Made by a program: the position numbers and the translations under genes
Shown here: piece by piece, positions 44,340 to 53,551 of the stretch
Layout of the letters: every line of letters starts with the position of its first letter
How positions within the stretch are numbered: the first letter of the stretch is position 1
Origin: Moanibacter sp965226025
GTDB lineage: Bacteria > Verrucomicrobiota > Verrucomicrobiia > Opitutales > UBA2987
NCBI GenBank assembly: GCA_965226025.1
Contig: CBDDCD010000003.1
Coordinates: forward strand, 1,116,001 to 1,180,000
Direction: 5' to 3'
Length of the DNA stretch: 64,000 nucleotides
The notes under the pieces: model-generated
The model's database searches: none
What the model was told of the DNA's origin: nothing
Seen by the model: only the letters and a program-made list of their open reading frames with translations

Positions 44340-44537
44340 GGCAGAATACAATTCTGCTCCACCAAAGACTCCGTAATTCGGAGGGGGCGAAGCCCCGTGG
44401 GGCAGACTTGCAGTCTGCCATCCCCTCCTCGGAGGGGCAGTCTCGACGCAGCACTATGTGCGGAGTCGGGCGGGGTGGGTTGCTCAGAAAAAATTGAGCT
44501 CTTCTTTTGACGCCGCTGGGCAGATTACAAATCTACC
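44340..44537. repeat. Composite REP-like array (locus f)
   Basis: The clearest composite unit runs 44341-44419. It consists of hairpin GCAGAAT-ACA-ATTCTGC, then CCAC, hairpin CTCCG-TAATT-CGGAG, hairpin GGGGC-GAA-GCCCC, then GTGG and hairpin GGCAGACT-TGC-AGTCTGCC. A further hairpin lies at 44519-44537. TCCCCTCCTCGGAGGGG (44421-44437) and GGGGTGGGTTGCTC (about 44472-44485) belong to the AACCCACCCC family. Confidence 0.88.
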
Positions 44538-44651
44538 CCACGATGGACTCCGTGATTCGTAGGGGCGCAGACGGGTGAGGATTTCGACGATTCAACCATT
44601 TCAGCGGAGTGTCAGAGACTCGCGTCCGGTGGGATAACGGAGGACTAGCTT

Positions 44652-45698
44652 CTACCTCCCAAACTCCCGCAAATCTACCGCCCTCCGCGTCTCACTCGCC
44701 TGCCGCGCCGCTTCGATGAGGGCAAGGTTGCGGCGCCCGTCATTGCCTGTAACGGGCAGCTCCTTTCCCTCGCCCAAAGCCCCGAAGGCTGCCGCGAAGT
44801 AGGCCCCGTGGGTCGTCTCAAAGCCGGAGGACGGCAGCTCGATCGTCTCCCATTTCCCATCCGGTGACGACTGCCTGTAACCGTCCGTCTCGTCCTTGCG
44901 GTTGTTCAACCAGATCGAACCCTCAGTAGTATGAACTTCACAGAACAACCTGTTCGGCGATCGGGCGCACCATGATCTCTCCATGGTGGATAGAGCACCA
45001 TTCTCGTGCTCGCAGAGAAGGAGAGTCACATCGTCGACGTCCAATTCGAGGCGTAGGGTGCGCACACGGGCCTCGACCCATCGGACCGGAGATCGCATGA
45101 GCGCCTGCAAAGAGTAGATCTCGTGGTAGGCCGTGTCATTGATGCAACCGCCCCCGGCGGCCTTACTCGCCCGCCAGGCCAAAGCCGGGTTCTCATGATC
45201 CGGCCCGAACCCCACCGGTTTAAGTCCCATGCCGCTAGTTCGACCGAGGTAGGGATCGGGAAGTTCCTCAAGCTTCCTTAGAGCGGTCTGCATCGACTGA
45301 GTAAAGAGAAAGTTGTGCACAATCCCGTAGGGCACTTTGTTTCGCTCGACTGCTTCCAGGACTGCGTCTGCCTCTTCAAGCGAAGTGGCCATCGGCTTTT
45401 CCGAGATGACCGCGACTCCCGCGTCCGCCGCCGCCATGGCCTGCTCCGCATGCATCGAATGCGGCGTGGCGATCGTGACCGCATCGGTTTCCGCCGATCC
45501 CAGCAGGTCGCGATAGTCTGAGTAGAGCTGATCGTCCGGTACCCCGAAAAACGTTCCGCCCCAATTCCGATTGTCTTCGACCGGGTCGGCAATGGCGACG
45601 ACCCGCACGGCTTCCTTGTTTGCCAGGTATCCGGGACCGTGGGCCATGCGTACGATTCCTCCACATCCGATCAATCCTAGGCGCACAGGTTTAGTCAT
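44652..45698 (-). CDS. Gfo/Idh/MocA family oxidoreductase
   Basis: A 348-residue NAD(P)-dependent dehydrogenase. LGLIGCGGIVRMAHG is the Rossmann motif and VISEKPMATSLEEA the Lys motif near residue 98. GGGCINDTAYHEIYSLQAL holds the Asp/His region near 185. ATG at 45698 gives the usual length; the open frame upstream (45782) adds 28 unrelated residues. Substrate unknown, presumably a sugar derivative. Confidence 0.87.
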   Translation of the reverse strand: MTKPVRLGLIGCGGIVRMAHGPGYLANKEAVRVVAIADPVEDNRNWGGTFFGVPDDQLYSDYRDLLGSAETDAVTIATPHSMHAEQAMAAADAGVAVISEKPMATSLEEADAVLEAVERNKVPYGIVHNFLFTQSMQTALRKLEELPDPYLGRTSGMGLKPVGFGPDHENPALAWRASKAAGGGCINDTAYHEIYSLQALMRSPVRWVEARVRTLRLELDVDDVTLLLCEHENGALSTMERSWCARSPNRLFCEVHTTEGSIWLNNRKDETDGYRQSSPDGKWETIELPSSGFETTHGAYFAAAFGALGEGKELPVTGNDGRRNLALIEAARQASETRRAVDLREFGR

Positions 45699-46158
45699 AG
45701 ATACGTTCTCGGTCACGCGATGACCGTAGTCGAGCGGATTTGTTGCGAGCCGACACACTCGACTAAGCAATGTGCGGGCCACGGGTGGCCTTTTTTAACA
45801 GGACGAAATTTGCTTTTGGGAGAGTTAGCGGCGGAGATCTAAGGTCGTGAATCTCAATCGTGATCTAAGGTCGAAAGGGCTAACCTTGACATCGTGGAAC
45901 CCACCCCAAACCCCTCCGAGGAGGGGATCGACTGAAGAGCACGATTGAGAGTCACGACAGGAGAGTTTCAGAAGAGTGCTAGGACTAAGCTTAGCCGATT
46001 AAGTGCGCTGTAAATGGCAGAAATGGGGCAAAGGATATTCCCTCTTGACGTGATCGTATACTGAAAAGAAAAATACCTTTACCGGGCCGCCTGTTACGCT
46101 CCGAGAATAGATAATAATCAATCAAGCTGCATATGCAGACTTACTCGTTTTCAGGGAA
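45699..46158. repeat. Gap with nested repeats
   Basis: GTGAATCTCAATCGTGATCT (45847-45866) is inverted as GCACGATTGAGAGTCACGAC (45939-45958), a pair also seen at 58178-58346. Between the arms lies a half copy of the AACCCACCCC...CCTCCGAGGAGGGGA element (45898-45927). No gene is visible in the remainder. Confidence 0.6.
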
Positions 46159-47244
46159 TTGAGGAATTGCCTTGAGAGTCTGCGGCACGGCAGTCTAAGA
46201 AGAGTGAAAGTGAGGGGGGAAGTATACGAGGAGTCGAGTCACCGGATTCGCAAGAATCCGGACAGGCAGCGTAAGAGGAATTTCGAGTGCGGCGACCTGG
46301 CGCCGCTTTTCTTAGGCGCGGCTCGACGCGCCCTCCCCCACAAAATCTTCGCACCGACTACATCAACTGTCACCTTCCTCACCCTTCCACCTCTCCCTCT
46401 CACCGCAAACATCACCAACTCCGGCGCCTTCCTAGGCGTCTCCTACCAACAACAAAGCGGCGGACTCTTCACGACCGTTTCCACCCTCGGCCCGGCCACC
46501 GGCCCTGTCCTCAAGGATGGCGTTGGCAGAATAGCACAAGTCCCCGCTTCGGGCGTTCTCGGGGCCAATGTGATTGATCTAACTCTAGTCGGTTTTCCAA
46601 ACATCGACGAAGCCGTTCCGCTCCCCCTCGCCCTCCTCCTCGACGACGGAAGCTTTCAGGCCCTTTCCGGTAGCGAAGTCTTCGTCCAGAGCGCTGATCC
46701 GCTGCTGATTTTCGATGGAGATAACTACCTCACCGATCCGGTGCTTGCGGAGGCCCCGCTCTCCTTCGACGCCTCCGCTGCCGGCTTTGACCGATCCTTT
46801 GCTGTGACTGTTCTCGACTCCGACCCGGACAATTTTGGCAACCTGGCCAAGGATGGATTACCCGACAACTGGCAACTGCTCTACTTTGCTCTCGAGTCAC
46901 CTCCGGAAATCGCCTCGGCCGGCGTCGATCCCGACTTCGATGGTCGCACCAACCGCTTCGAATACCTCACGGGCACCATTCCGATTGATTTGACTTCACG
47001 GTTCACCTTGACTGCCGAATTCAACGAGGAAGGCCTTGACCCGGCCATCCGCTTTCTCTTTTCACCTTTTCTCGCCGAAAGAGTCTACACCGTGGAACGC
47101 GACGTCTCGGGGCTCCTCACGGACTACCAAACGGCCCCCGCTCCCGTCGACGAGGGGACGCTCGGACCGGACCATTTCATCGACATCCCGCTGCAAGGCG
47201 CAATCCAGGGGATCTATCGCATTCGGATCGGGGAGGGGGAGTGA
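46159..47244 (+). pseudogene. Thrombospondin-3-like secreted protein, 5' end replaced by repeat
   Basis: The open frame gives 361 residues, but its first about 57 residues are translated intergenic and repeat DNA (FECGDLAPLFLGAARRALP is the 46279-46330 repeat). The genuine part starts near 46333. It contains calcium-loop-like DSDPDNFGNLAKDGLPDNW and DPDFDGRTNRFEYLTGT (thrombospondin type-3 style) and ends with a small beta domain (YTVERDVSGLLTDYQ, IYRIRIGEGE) typical of secreted proteins in Verrucomicrobiota. No signal peptide remains, so the gene is probably 5'-truncated. It overlaps the start of the next frame by 4 bases. Confidence 0.6.
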
Positions 47245-49124
47245 TGGGGTTTTTGTCCGCTATTCAGAAGATCATGCGAACGCATTATTCTGGAGGGGCG
47301 AGGGCTCTCGAGCCCCCGGAGAAATTAGGAATCGGAGTTCAAAGATTGATCGATGTTGTCAGGGCTCGAGAGCCCTCGCCCCTCCAAACTTCCTTTATCC
47401 CGTCACCTTTTCTCACGTCTTTCGGATCCGTCTTCGCGAGATTGCGAAGGGGAGGACGAGGAAGAGAAAGATTCCTGACGAGTCTTGGAAGCATCTTCCC
47501 GGCGATCGGCGTCCTATGTTGTTTTCTCACCCACACCCTCCAATCCCAACCCGACATCATTCCCGCCGAGATCCCGTACTCCGGCCGCATCGCGGTCGAC
47601 GGACTCCACTACAACGGGACCGGTTTTTTCAAGTTTGCTTTCGTCAACGGCGCCGGTGACACGACGTATTGGAGCAACGACCAAACCAGCGTTGGGGGAG
47701 GGGAGCCCACCGCGGCGGTGCAGACTCCGGTCGAAAGCGGCCGCTACCAGGTTGTCCTGGGTGACAGTCTGATCTCGAACATGGAGGCTCTTGATCCCGC
47801 AGCCCTCCCGCCTGGCGATCTCTTCCTGAAGGTCTGGTTCAGCGAGGACAATTCCGCCTACACCCTTCTCACCCCGGACACCCGCATTCTGCCCGTATTT
47901 TCCGCCCTTAGAGCGAAGATCGCGGAGACGGTTGTCGACGGCGCCATAGGCCCGAACCAGTTGGTCTCAGGGAGCGTTCTGAGTTCCGAGGATCCGGAGG
48001 ATCCTGCGCTCCTCGGTCAAGGTCTCGTGCAATTCGCAGTCACCGGTGAGGACGATCAGGGCTGGGCTGACGGAGCCGCAGTAGACGCGCCCACCGCCCG
48101 AACCGACCCCGGCGGCGTGTGAACGGGAAGCGACTTGATCATCTTCGGTGGAGGCATCGGTCTGTCCGTCTACTCCCAGACCGGAGCGGTCTACCATCCT
48201 CCCGGCGATGATTGGACCGCGACCTCAACCTTTGCCGCGCCCTCGGCACGGATCCAGCATTCCGCGGTTTGGGATGATTCCGGAGAGATGCATGTCTGGG
48301 GCGGCCTCTCCTCCGAAGGCTATGAAGATGATGGAGCCAGCTTGAACCCCGCCCTTAATCAATGGATCGCCCTGCAGACGGAAAACGCGCCCACCGAACG
48401 CGGGCAGCACAGCGCCGTTTGGACCGGAACAGCGATGGTCATCTGGGGAGGACGCAATCTGGGCGGGGCCCAAGGCGACGGCGCATCATGGGATCCAGAC
48501 ACGGATGCCTGGGCTCCAGTTTCTGCCGTCAATGCTCCGGAGGCGCGCTTAAAGCACACAGCAGTGTGGACCGGCACTGAGATGATCATTTTCGGGGGGT
48601 TGGATGCTATCGGGAATCCGCTTGCGAATGGTGCACGCTATGATCCGGTGCTGGACCAATGGACGACGCTTTCTTCCGTCGACGCACCCGAAGCCCGCTC
48701 CGGTCACACTGCAATTTGGACCGGGACGGCGATGGTCGTCTGGGGCGGCGAAGGTAGTGGGGGAGCCCTTGACACCGGCGCGTCTTGCGATCCGGTGGCC
48801 AATACGTGGACTCCCCTCTCGCAAGATGGCGCTCCCACCGCGCGACACAGTCACTCCGCTGTCTGGAGTGGAACAGAAATGATCATCTTCGGCGGTACCG
48901 GCGGCAGCGGCACCAGGGCCGACGGCGGCCGCTATGATCCCGTGGAGGACACCTGGAAACCGCTCCCCACCAATGGCACACCCGTTGCGAGAAAAGATCA
49001 TCTCGCGGTTTGGACGGGGGACGCGATGCTCGTCTTCGGTGGAGAGGATTCGGAAGGTGTCCTTCTGGCCGATCTGCAAATCATGACGGTCGGGGATATC
49101 TTTTATCTCTACCGGAAGCCTTAG
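47241..49124 (+). pseudogene. Kelch-repeat secreted protein with in-frame TGA
   Basis: One continuous frame is interrupted only by TGA at 48120-48122. The part before it has a probable signal segment (LGSIFPAIGVLCCFLTHTLQSQ in pieces) and a tail-protein-like domain (PYSGRIAVDGLHYNGTGFFK). The part after contains about seven kelch blades of about 48-50 residues (AVWTGTEMIIFGG...DGARYDP...W...AP.AR). In the other blades the residue at the TGA position is Trp (VWTGTEMIIFGG), so TGG to TGA is the likely change. The true start is unclear, since a 23-bp inverted repeat at 47292-47385 occupies the leader. Confidence 0.75.
47292..47385. repeat. Inverted repeat GGAGGGGCGAGGGCTCTCGA family
   Basis: Perfect 23-base arms at 47292-47314 and 47363-47385, spaced by 48 bases. 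It lies between the thrombospondin-like remnant and the kelch coding region. Confidence 0.8.
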
Positions 49125-49147
49125 GTCTCGGGACCTGCTTTCTTGAC

Positions 49148-49675
49148 TCTTTGTCGTGAGCTTTGTCGAGTCCCCTATCTTCACTCTATGTCTGTCGAAC
49201 AGCACTGTGAGAATTAAGTATAGCCTACGAAGTGTGCGGCTGGAACGAGCTTGAGGGGTAATGCAGCCGGTCTCACCATGGACTGAATGATTCGCAGGGA
49301 GCGAAGCCCTGTGGGGCAGATTTTCAATCTGCCATCCTCTCCTCGGATGGGTCAGGGGTGGGTTGCTCGAAACACCTTGACGCCTCCTCCCACCACGCTG
49401 GCAGATTACAAATCTGCCCCACGAAAGACTCCGTGAATTCGACGGCGTGGCCCCGAGCTTCGATTACGCTTACGATTGCGTGGATCGATTTCTGGATAGT
49501 CGGATATCGATAGCCACAGCTCGATTTCCGTAATCTCATCCGTAATCGAAGCTCGAAATTGGATTGTCGATGACGCGATCGATTGCGATGGTCGATTCTT
49601 GAATAATCGGATATCGATCACCGCAAATCGACATCCGCAATCGTAAGCGCAATCGAAACCCGAAACTGGAGACTA
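49148..49675. repeat. Repeat-rich gap: TTTGTCG, REP (locus g) and CGATTACG palindromes
   Basis: TTTGTCGTGAGCTTTGTCG lies at 49150-49168. REP hairpins are at 49315-49333 (GGCAGATT-TTC-AATCTGCC) and 49400-49418. Two successive palindromic units of about 105 bases follow at about 49452-49560 and 49560-49670. Both are built from CGATTACG/ATCGA words and share a centre reading CGGATATCGAT. No gene is seen. Confidence 0.7.
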
Positions 49676-49700
49676 TTGGCCACCTTTAGAACCTGAGTCC

Positions 49701-50498
49701 ATGATCGACGTCCTACTCATCGGTGGCCGGGGAAACATCGGTTCCGGGCTGCGGATTTATCTGCCGAAGCTCGATCCCGATTATGTCATTACAACGGTTG
49801 ACCTACCCGGGTCGGTCGATTTGGCGGCGGATCAGGACGTCGGGAGCGAACGGGTTGATCTCGATATCAACACGGATCCGGCAGCTCTGAATGCTCTGGT
49901 GGCGGGGAAGGATATGGTGGTCTACCTCGCGCGAAAGAATCCGCTCGCGGAAATGAATGCGATGACCGACCTCGTGTTCGAGACGGTGCGAGGACAATCG
50001 AAGCCTCCTTTTATTGTCGCGGCGAGTTCGGTGCACGCGGTGGACGAGGCCTACAACTTTGTTGATGGAACCCTATCCGTTTTAGCCGACCGGAAATTCG
50101 ATGAAATCGATGAGCTTCCGGATCCTATTCCGGCGACGATTCCTGCCTGTCCGAATAGTGATTATGGGAGCGAGAAAGCATACGTAGAGGAATGGGCAAA
50201 GAAGATGGCGGAGGAGGGACTCGGCGCCATCGCGGCCCGGTGGGGCGGCATCAATGCGCGAAATGAGATGATGGATGAGAGAGGCTACTTTGCGTTATGG
50301 TGTCATCAGGAGGACGCGGCGCGCTTCGTGCACTCTTGTTACACGTCGCACCTAAGCGGCAGGATGAGGAGCGGGGCGCATTACTTCGTTATTTCGAATA
50401 ATACCTACAACATTTCCGATATTGAAACTCCCCGGAAGGAGATCGGCTACGAGCCGGTGCATAACGCGGAGGTGTTTTACGAGTCGAAAAAAGCGTAG
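49701..50498 (+). CDS. NAD-dependent epimerase/dehydratase (extended SDR)
   Basis: A 265-residue SDR protein. GGRGNIGSGLRIYL (residues 8-21) is the NAD motif. VVYLARKNPLAEM precedes the Ser of VAASSVHAVDE. The catalytic Tyr/Lys is DYGSEKAYVEEW, and AARWGGINARNE follows. The pattern resembles uronate dehydrogenase-like and sugar-nucleotide epimerase proteins, so oxidation of an aldose or uronate is a possibility. The VDLAADQD segment is shorter than in typical epimerases. ATG at 49701. Confidence 0.85.
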   Translation: MIDVLLIGGRGNIGSGLRIYLPKLDPDYVITTVDLPGSVDLAADQDVGSERVDLDINTDPAALNALVAGKDMVVYLARKNPLAEMNAMTDLVFETVRGQSKPPFIVAASSVHAVDEAYNFVDGTLSVLADRKFDEIDELPDPIPATIPACPNSDYGSEKAYVEEWAKKMAEEGLGAIAARWGGINARNEMMDERGYFALWCHQEDAARFVHSCYTSHLSGRMRSGAHYFVISNNTYNISDIETPRKEIGYEPVHNAEVFYESKKA

Positions 50499-50994
50499 AC
50501 CAATTTGTCGGGGAAGTGACTGACTGCGGATACGAAGAAACCGCAGATTATCCGAGGAGGGGTGCGAATCGGCCTGAAAATCGTCTTCTTTGTCGTGAGC
50601 CTTGTCGCGAGCTTTGTCGAAGCGTTTCGAATATCAGAAGGATACGGGAATATCGTGAGAGAGAGAGAATTCCCAATATCGAAGACTCAATATCGAATGT
50701 TCAAGTGGAGAGGCGGCGTCATTAAAAGGGCCCTTGAGAGTTGAGCATTGGAAATTCAATGTTGGTACTCTCTACCGCACGGTGACACGGAAACGGGAGG
50801 GGAATGTAGCACGGATTCGAGGACAACGCGGATTGAGAAAAACATCGAACATTAAACGTCCAACATCGAAACGGGAACCTTCGGTGGCTGATGTTGCAAT
50901 TTAGTTCGATGACGTTCCGATGGCAGGCAGTATACCGGCGCGTCCAGCGGCCACGCCCTACCGCCTGACGGTTGACTATGGGCCTATTGCATAA
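50499..50994. repeat. Gene-free gap with TTTGTCG units and a half GCGGC repeat
   Basis: TTTGTCGTGAGCCTTGTCGCGAGCTTTGTCG-type 12-bp units lie at 50589-50619, and short ATATCG-rich direct repeats at 50625-50720. CGGCGCGTCCAGCGGCCACGC... at 50936-50971 belongs to the family of 16119-16251. No gene. Confidence 0.6.
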
Positions 50995-51798
50995 TTATCC
51001 CCAGCAGAGAAGTTTAGCCAGGTTGAGGCCTTTCACCTTCGCCCGGTCTTCTTTGCCGTATTCGGGCATGTGGGCGTCGACGATGGAAGGGGTGCCGCTG
51101 CCCCAGACCAATCGATCCGGCCCAAATTCTTGGATGACCCGACGGGTGAATGGCCGGGCGCTCTCGAAGAGCGGCTCGTCGGAGGCGAAATGATTCAGAC
51201 CGGAGAGTTTCATGGTGACGTTTTCATGTTCGGACAGGTCTAGCACATCGGCGAATTCGACGGAATTTCCCATGTGAGGCTCGGCCAGGTGGTCGATGAG
51301 GGCAGTTGTTTCAGGGATGTCCCTCAAAACCTCGCCCACTTGAGAAGCGTAGTTCGGTCCGATGTGCAGTTCGACGATGAGACCGAGTTCAACGGCTTTC
51401 TCCCAGAGTGCGCGTACGCCGGGATCTGAAAATGAATTGAGGTACACTTCCGTGCCCCGGTGGGCATGGAAGCGGGTCGCGACGATGCGGGGTTCTTGTG
51501 CCACGAGGTCCTCGAGTTTCTTAGGTGCATCGGTGTCGCGAGGATAAAATAGGGAGGTGCCTTTGAGGCGATCGGGCTCGCGTTCAAGACACTCGAGGAC
51601 CATGCGATGGTCGTCGCCGTAGGGTTCCGGATGCACGATCACGGCGCGATCGATCCCTTCGTTTTTCATTCGGTCGAGATAGGCCGCTAAGGGATCGGCG
51701 GGGTGCTTCGACATGTCGGGGCGATAGGCGGCTCGCTCGTGGATGGGGTACCTTCCGGTGTCCGGGGAGAAGATGTGGGGGTTCCATTCGATGATCAT
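50995..51798 (-). CDS. Amidohydrolase-family TIM-barrel hydrolase, altered metal motif
   Basis: A 267-residue amidohydrolase_2-type protein (lactonase/decarboxylase-like barrel). The N-terminus MIIEWNPHIFSPDTGRYPIH stands where DxHxH metal ligands normally lie, and the first His is replaced by Asn. VELHIGPNYAS and ALIDHLAEPHMG carry other conserved His. The C-terminal RLVWGSGTPSI replaces the usual G(S/T)DWP Asp with Gly. It may therefore be a metal-free or differently bound enzyme, perhaps a sugar lactonase relative. ATG at 51798; the frame upstream is REP sequence. Confidence 0.75.
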   Translation of the reverse strand: MIIEWNPHIFSPDTGRYPIHERAAYRPDMSKHPADPLAAYLDRMKNEGIDRAVIVHPEPYGDDHRMVLECLEREPDRLKGTSLFYPRDTDAPKKLEDLVAQEPRIVATRFHAHRGTEVYLNSFSDPGVRALWEKAVELGLIVELHIGPNYASQVGEVLRDIPETTALIDHLAEPHMGNSVEFADVLDLSEHENVTMKLSGLNHFASDEPLFESARPFTRRVIQEFGPDRLVWGSGTPSIVDAHMPEYGKEDRAKVKGLNLAKLLCWG

Positions 51799-51865
51799 GG
51801 GGTCAAGTTTCGAGGGTAGAGAGGCGAGTGTCGAGGGAGACCTACGAATTACGGAGTATTTGGTG

Positions 51866-52163
51866 GAGCAGATTTTCAATCTGCTCAGCGCGGCAAGAAG
51901 GATTTAAGGTGTTTCGAGCAACCCACCCCTTTCCCCTCCCAGGAGGGGATCTCGATGGTCCAGCTTCGAAGAAGATACTCAATCCGATCAACGGAGTCTT
52001 TGGTGGGGCAGACTTGCAGTCTGCCGTCTTCTTCCCAGACCGCAGTGGCAGATTGAAAATCTGCCGCACAGGGCTGCGCCCCTTCGGACTACGGAGCCTT
52101 TGGTGGGGCGGAATTGTATTCTGCCCACTGCTGCGTTGGGGGATGGCAGATTACAAATCTGCC
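51866..52163. repeat. Composite REP-like array (locus h), five hairpins
   Basis: Hairpins at 51866-51886 (GAGCAGATT-TTC-AATCTGCTC), 52007-52025, 52047-52065, 52107-52125 (GGCGGAAT-TGT-ATTCTGCC) and 52145-52163, joined by CTCCG/CGGAG and GGGCTGCGCCC modules. AACCCACCCCTTTCCCCTCCCAGGAGGGGA-type repeat is at 51920-51949. This is the densest REP locus in the window. Confidence 0.88.
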
Positions 52164-52209
52164 CCACATGGGCTACGCCCCTCCGAATTAGCGCAGACTA
52201 GCGATCTGC

Positions 52210-52973
52210 TCAACCCTTCGCCTGATCCGGAAACGCATCGTCGGCATGTTCGGCGACGAAGGCTCGGCCGGATTCGAGGAGGAGGAGAGGTAGTAGAAGC
52301 ATCGAACAGTAGTCGCTGGATATGCGTTTCCCCGCTGCGCGGGCCCGCTTGGAGATGTCGGCCTCAACGCGATTGACGTCGGGACTGCTCGCTCCGGCGG
52401 CACCGCCGCCCAAAGAAAAGCCGAGGTCGAATGAGCCGAAGGCGATGGCGTCAATGCCGTCCACGGCGAGAATGTCGTCGAGGTTCTCGTAGCCCAGCTT
52501 CGATTCCACTTGGGCGTAGACCAGCATGTTGTCATTGGCAAAAGTGGTGAAGCCGTCTCTACCGCCGTGGGCTTCCAACAAGATGTCGTCGTTGAAGTCC
52601 GTGCCCCGGTGCCCGCCCCAGGAACGATGGCCGAGAGGGGGGAAGTAACAGGCGTCGACCAGAGCTTGAGCTTGGGCGCCGGTTTCAATATGGGGCGCCA
52701 TGATGCCCTGAACGCCTCGATCCAACCATCTATTGATTTGGTCGGACTGAGAGTTCGGGACCCTGGCCGTGACGCTCATGCCGTGGGCGTGGGCTGCGCC
52801 CACAATCAGGTCCACTTCGACCGGGCTGAAGGCGCCATGCTCGCCGTCCAGGTGAACGGCGTCAAATCCTGCAATGGAGGCGTATTCAATCAGTTCAGGA
52901 GTGGAGAAAGATAGATGAAGTGAGAGCGCCTTTTTCCTCTCCCGATTTTGGCTATTATGGTATTTTCCAGCAT
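52210..52973 (-). pseudogene. HpcH/HpaI-type aldolase with a one-base frameshift near its start
   Basis: The main frame encodes LSLHLSFSTPELIEYASIAG with family motifs HLDGEHGAFS (Glu/His), RVPNSQSDQ, GVQGIMAPHIE, YAQVESKLG (metal Glu) and AFGSFDLGFS (metal Asp). It has no ATG in its N-terminal region. An ATG at 52973 in another frame reads MLENTIIAKIGRGK and would join exactly if the A5 run (T5 at 52931-52935) had six bases, giving 254 residues. This is either a recent frameshift, a sequencing indel or a slippage site. A TTG at 53016 is the only start in the present frame. Confidence 0.8.
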
Positions 52974-53551
52974 TTTTCGTAATCGTGTATTCAAGCGAAG
53001 ATCCGAATACCTGCAACTCTAACCCGAGTATTTCCCTTTTTTATATTCTGGAAAAGGTCGCAGAGCACGATTCAGATCAGTTCGACTGTCCCTCTATAGA
53101 GAGAATGGCCCGCGGGTGGCATAAGGCGATCCCACGGATGGGAGAAAGAGTACCCTCAGATGGCAGAGCAGTCCCTCAGCCTGACGGCATAGTCACACTT
53201 CCACTCAAAGCTCGATCAAGCATGGCAGAGCCTTTCCCTAAGCTTTCTACTTCGATCACCCTTTGGGTGCGGTACTGCTCTGCCACTTGAGGGTTAAATT
53301 CCGCGTCCAAAACGGAGAAATTCGCCACCCGGAAACCCGCATGTAGATTGAAGTTTCTAAGCAGAAGCGGCGCGCCCGGCGGTCACGCCCTACCATGAAC
53401 CCCAGTTATAATCCCAACACCTTGCAGTTTCAGCTGTAAGGCGCGCCACCACCACTCCTTCGTCCTGAACCTCCCGCCCTGCTGCGGGACGCTACGCAAA
53501 GAATTTACTTTTCTTTTACGTTTTCCGAATCTATACTCGGTGCCATAAATA
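52974..53551. repeat. Gene-free gap with an inverted-repeat element
   Basis: ACCCTCAGATGGCAGAGCAG (from 53152) is inverted with about two mismatches at 53274-53295, giving an element of about 145 bp that could be a small non-autonomous transposon. GCGGCGCGCCCGGCGGTCACG at 53367 belongs to the family of 16119-16251. No gene was recognised. Confidence 0.55.

Noticed and set aside
44357..44402. Possible tRNA-like cloverleaf in the CCAC...GTGG module
   Set aside because: No anticodon or T-loop consensus and the module is too short; it is a REP component.
48120..48122. Use of TGA as Trp (alternative genetic code) in the kelch gene
   Set aside because: TGA is used as a stop by several intact genes in the window (for example 2353-2355 and the complement at 5925-5927).
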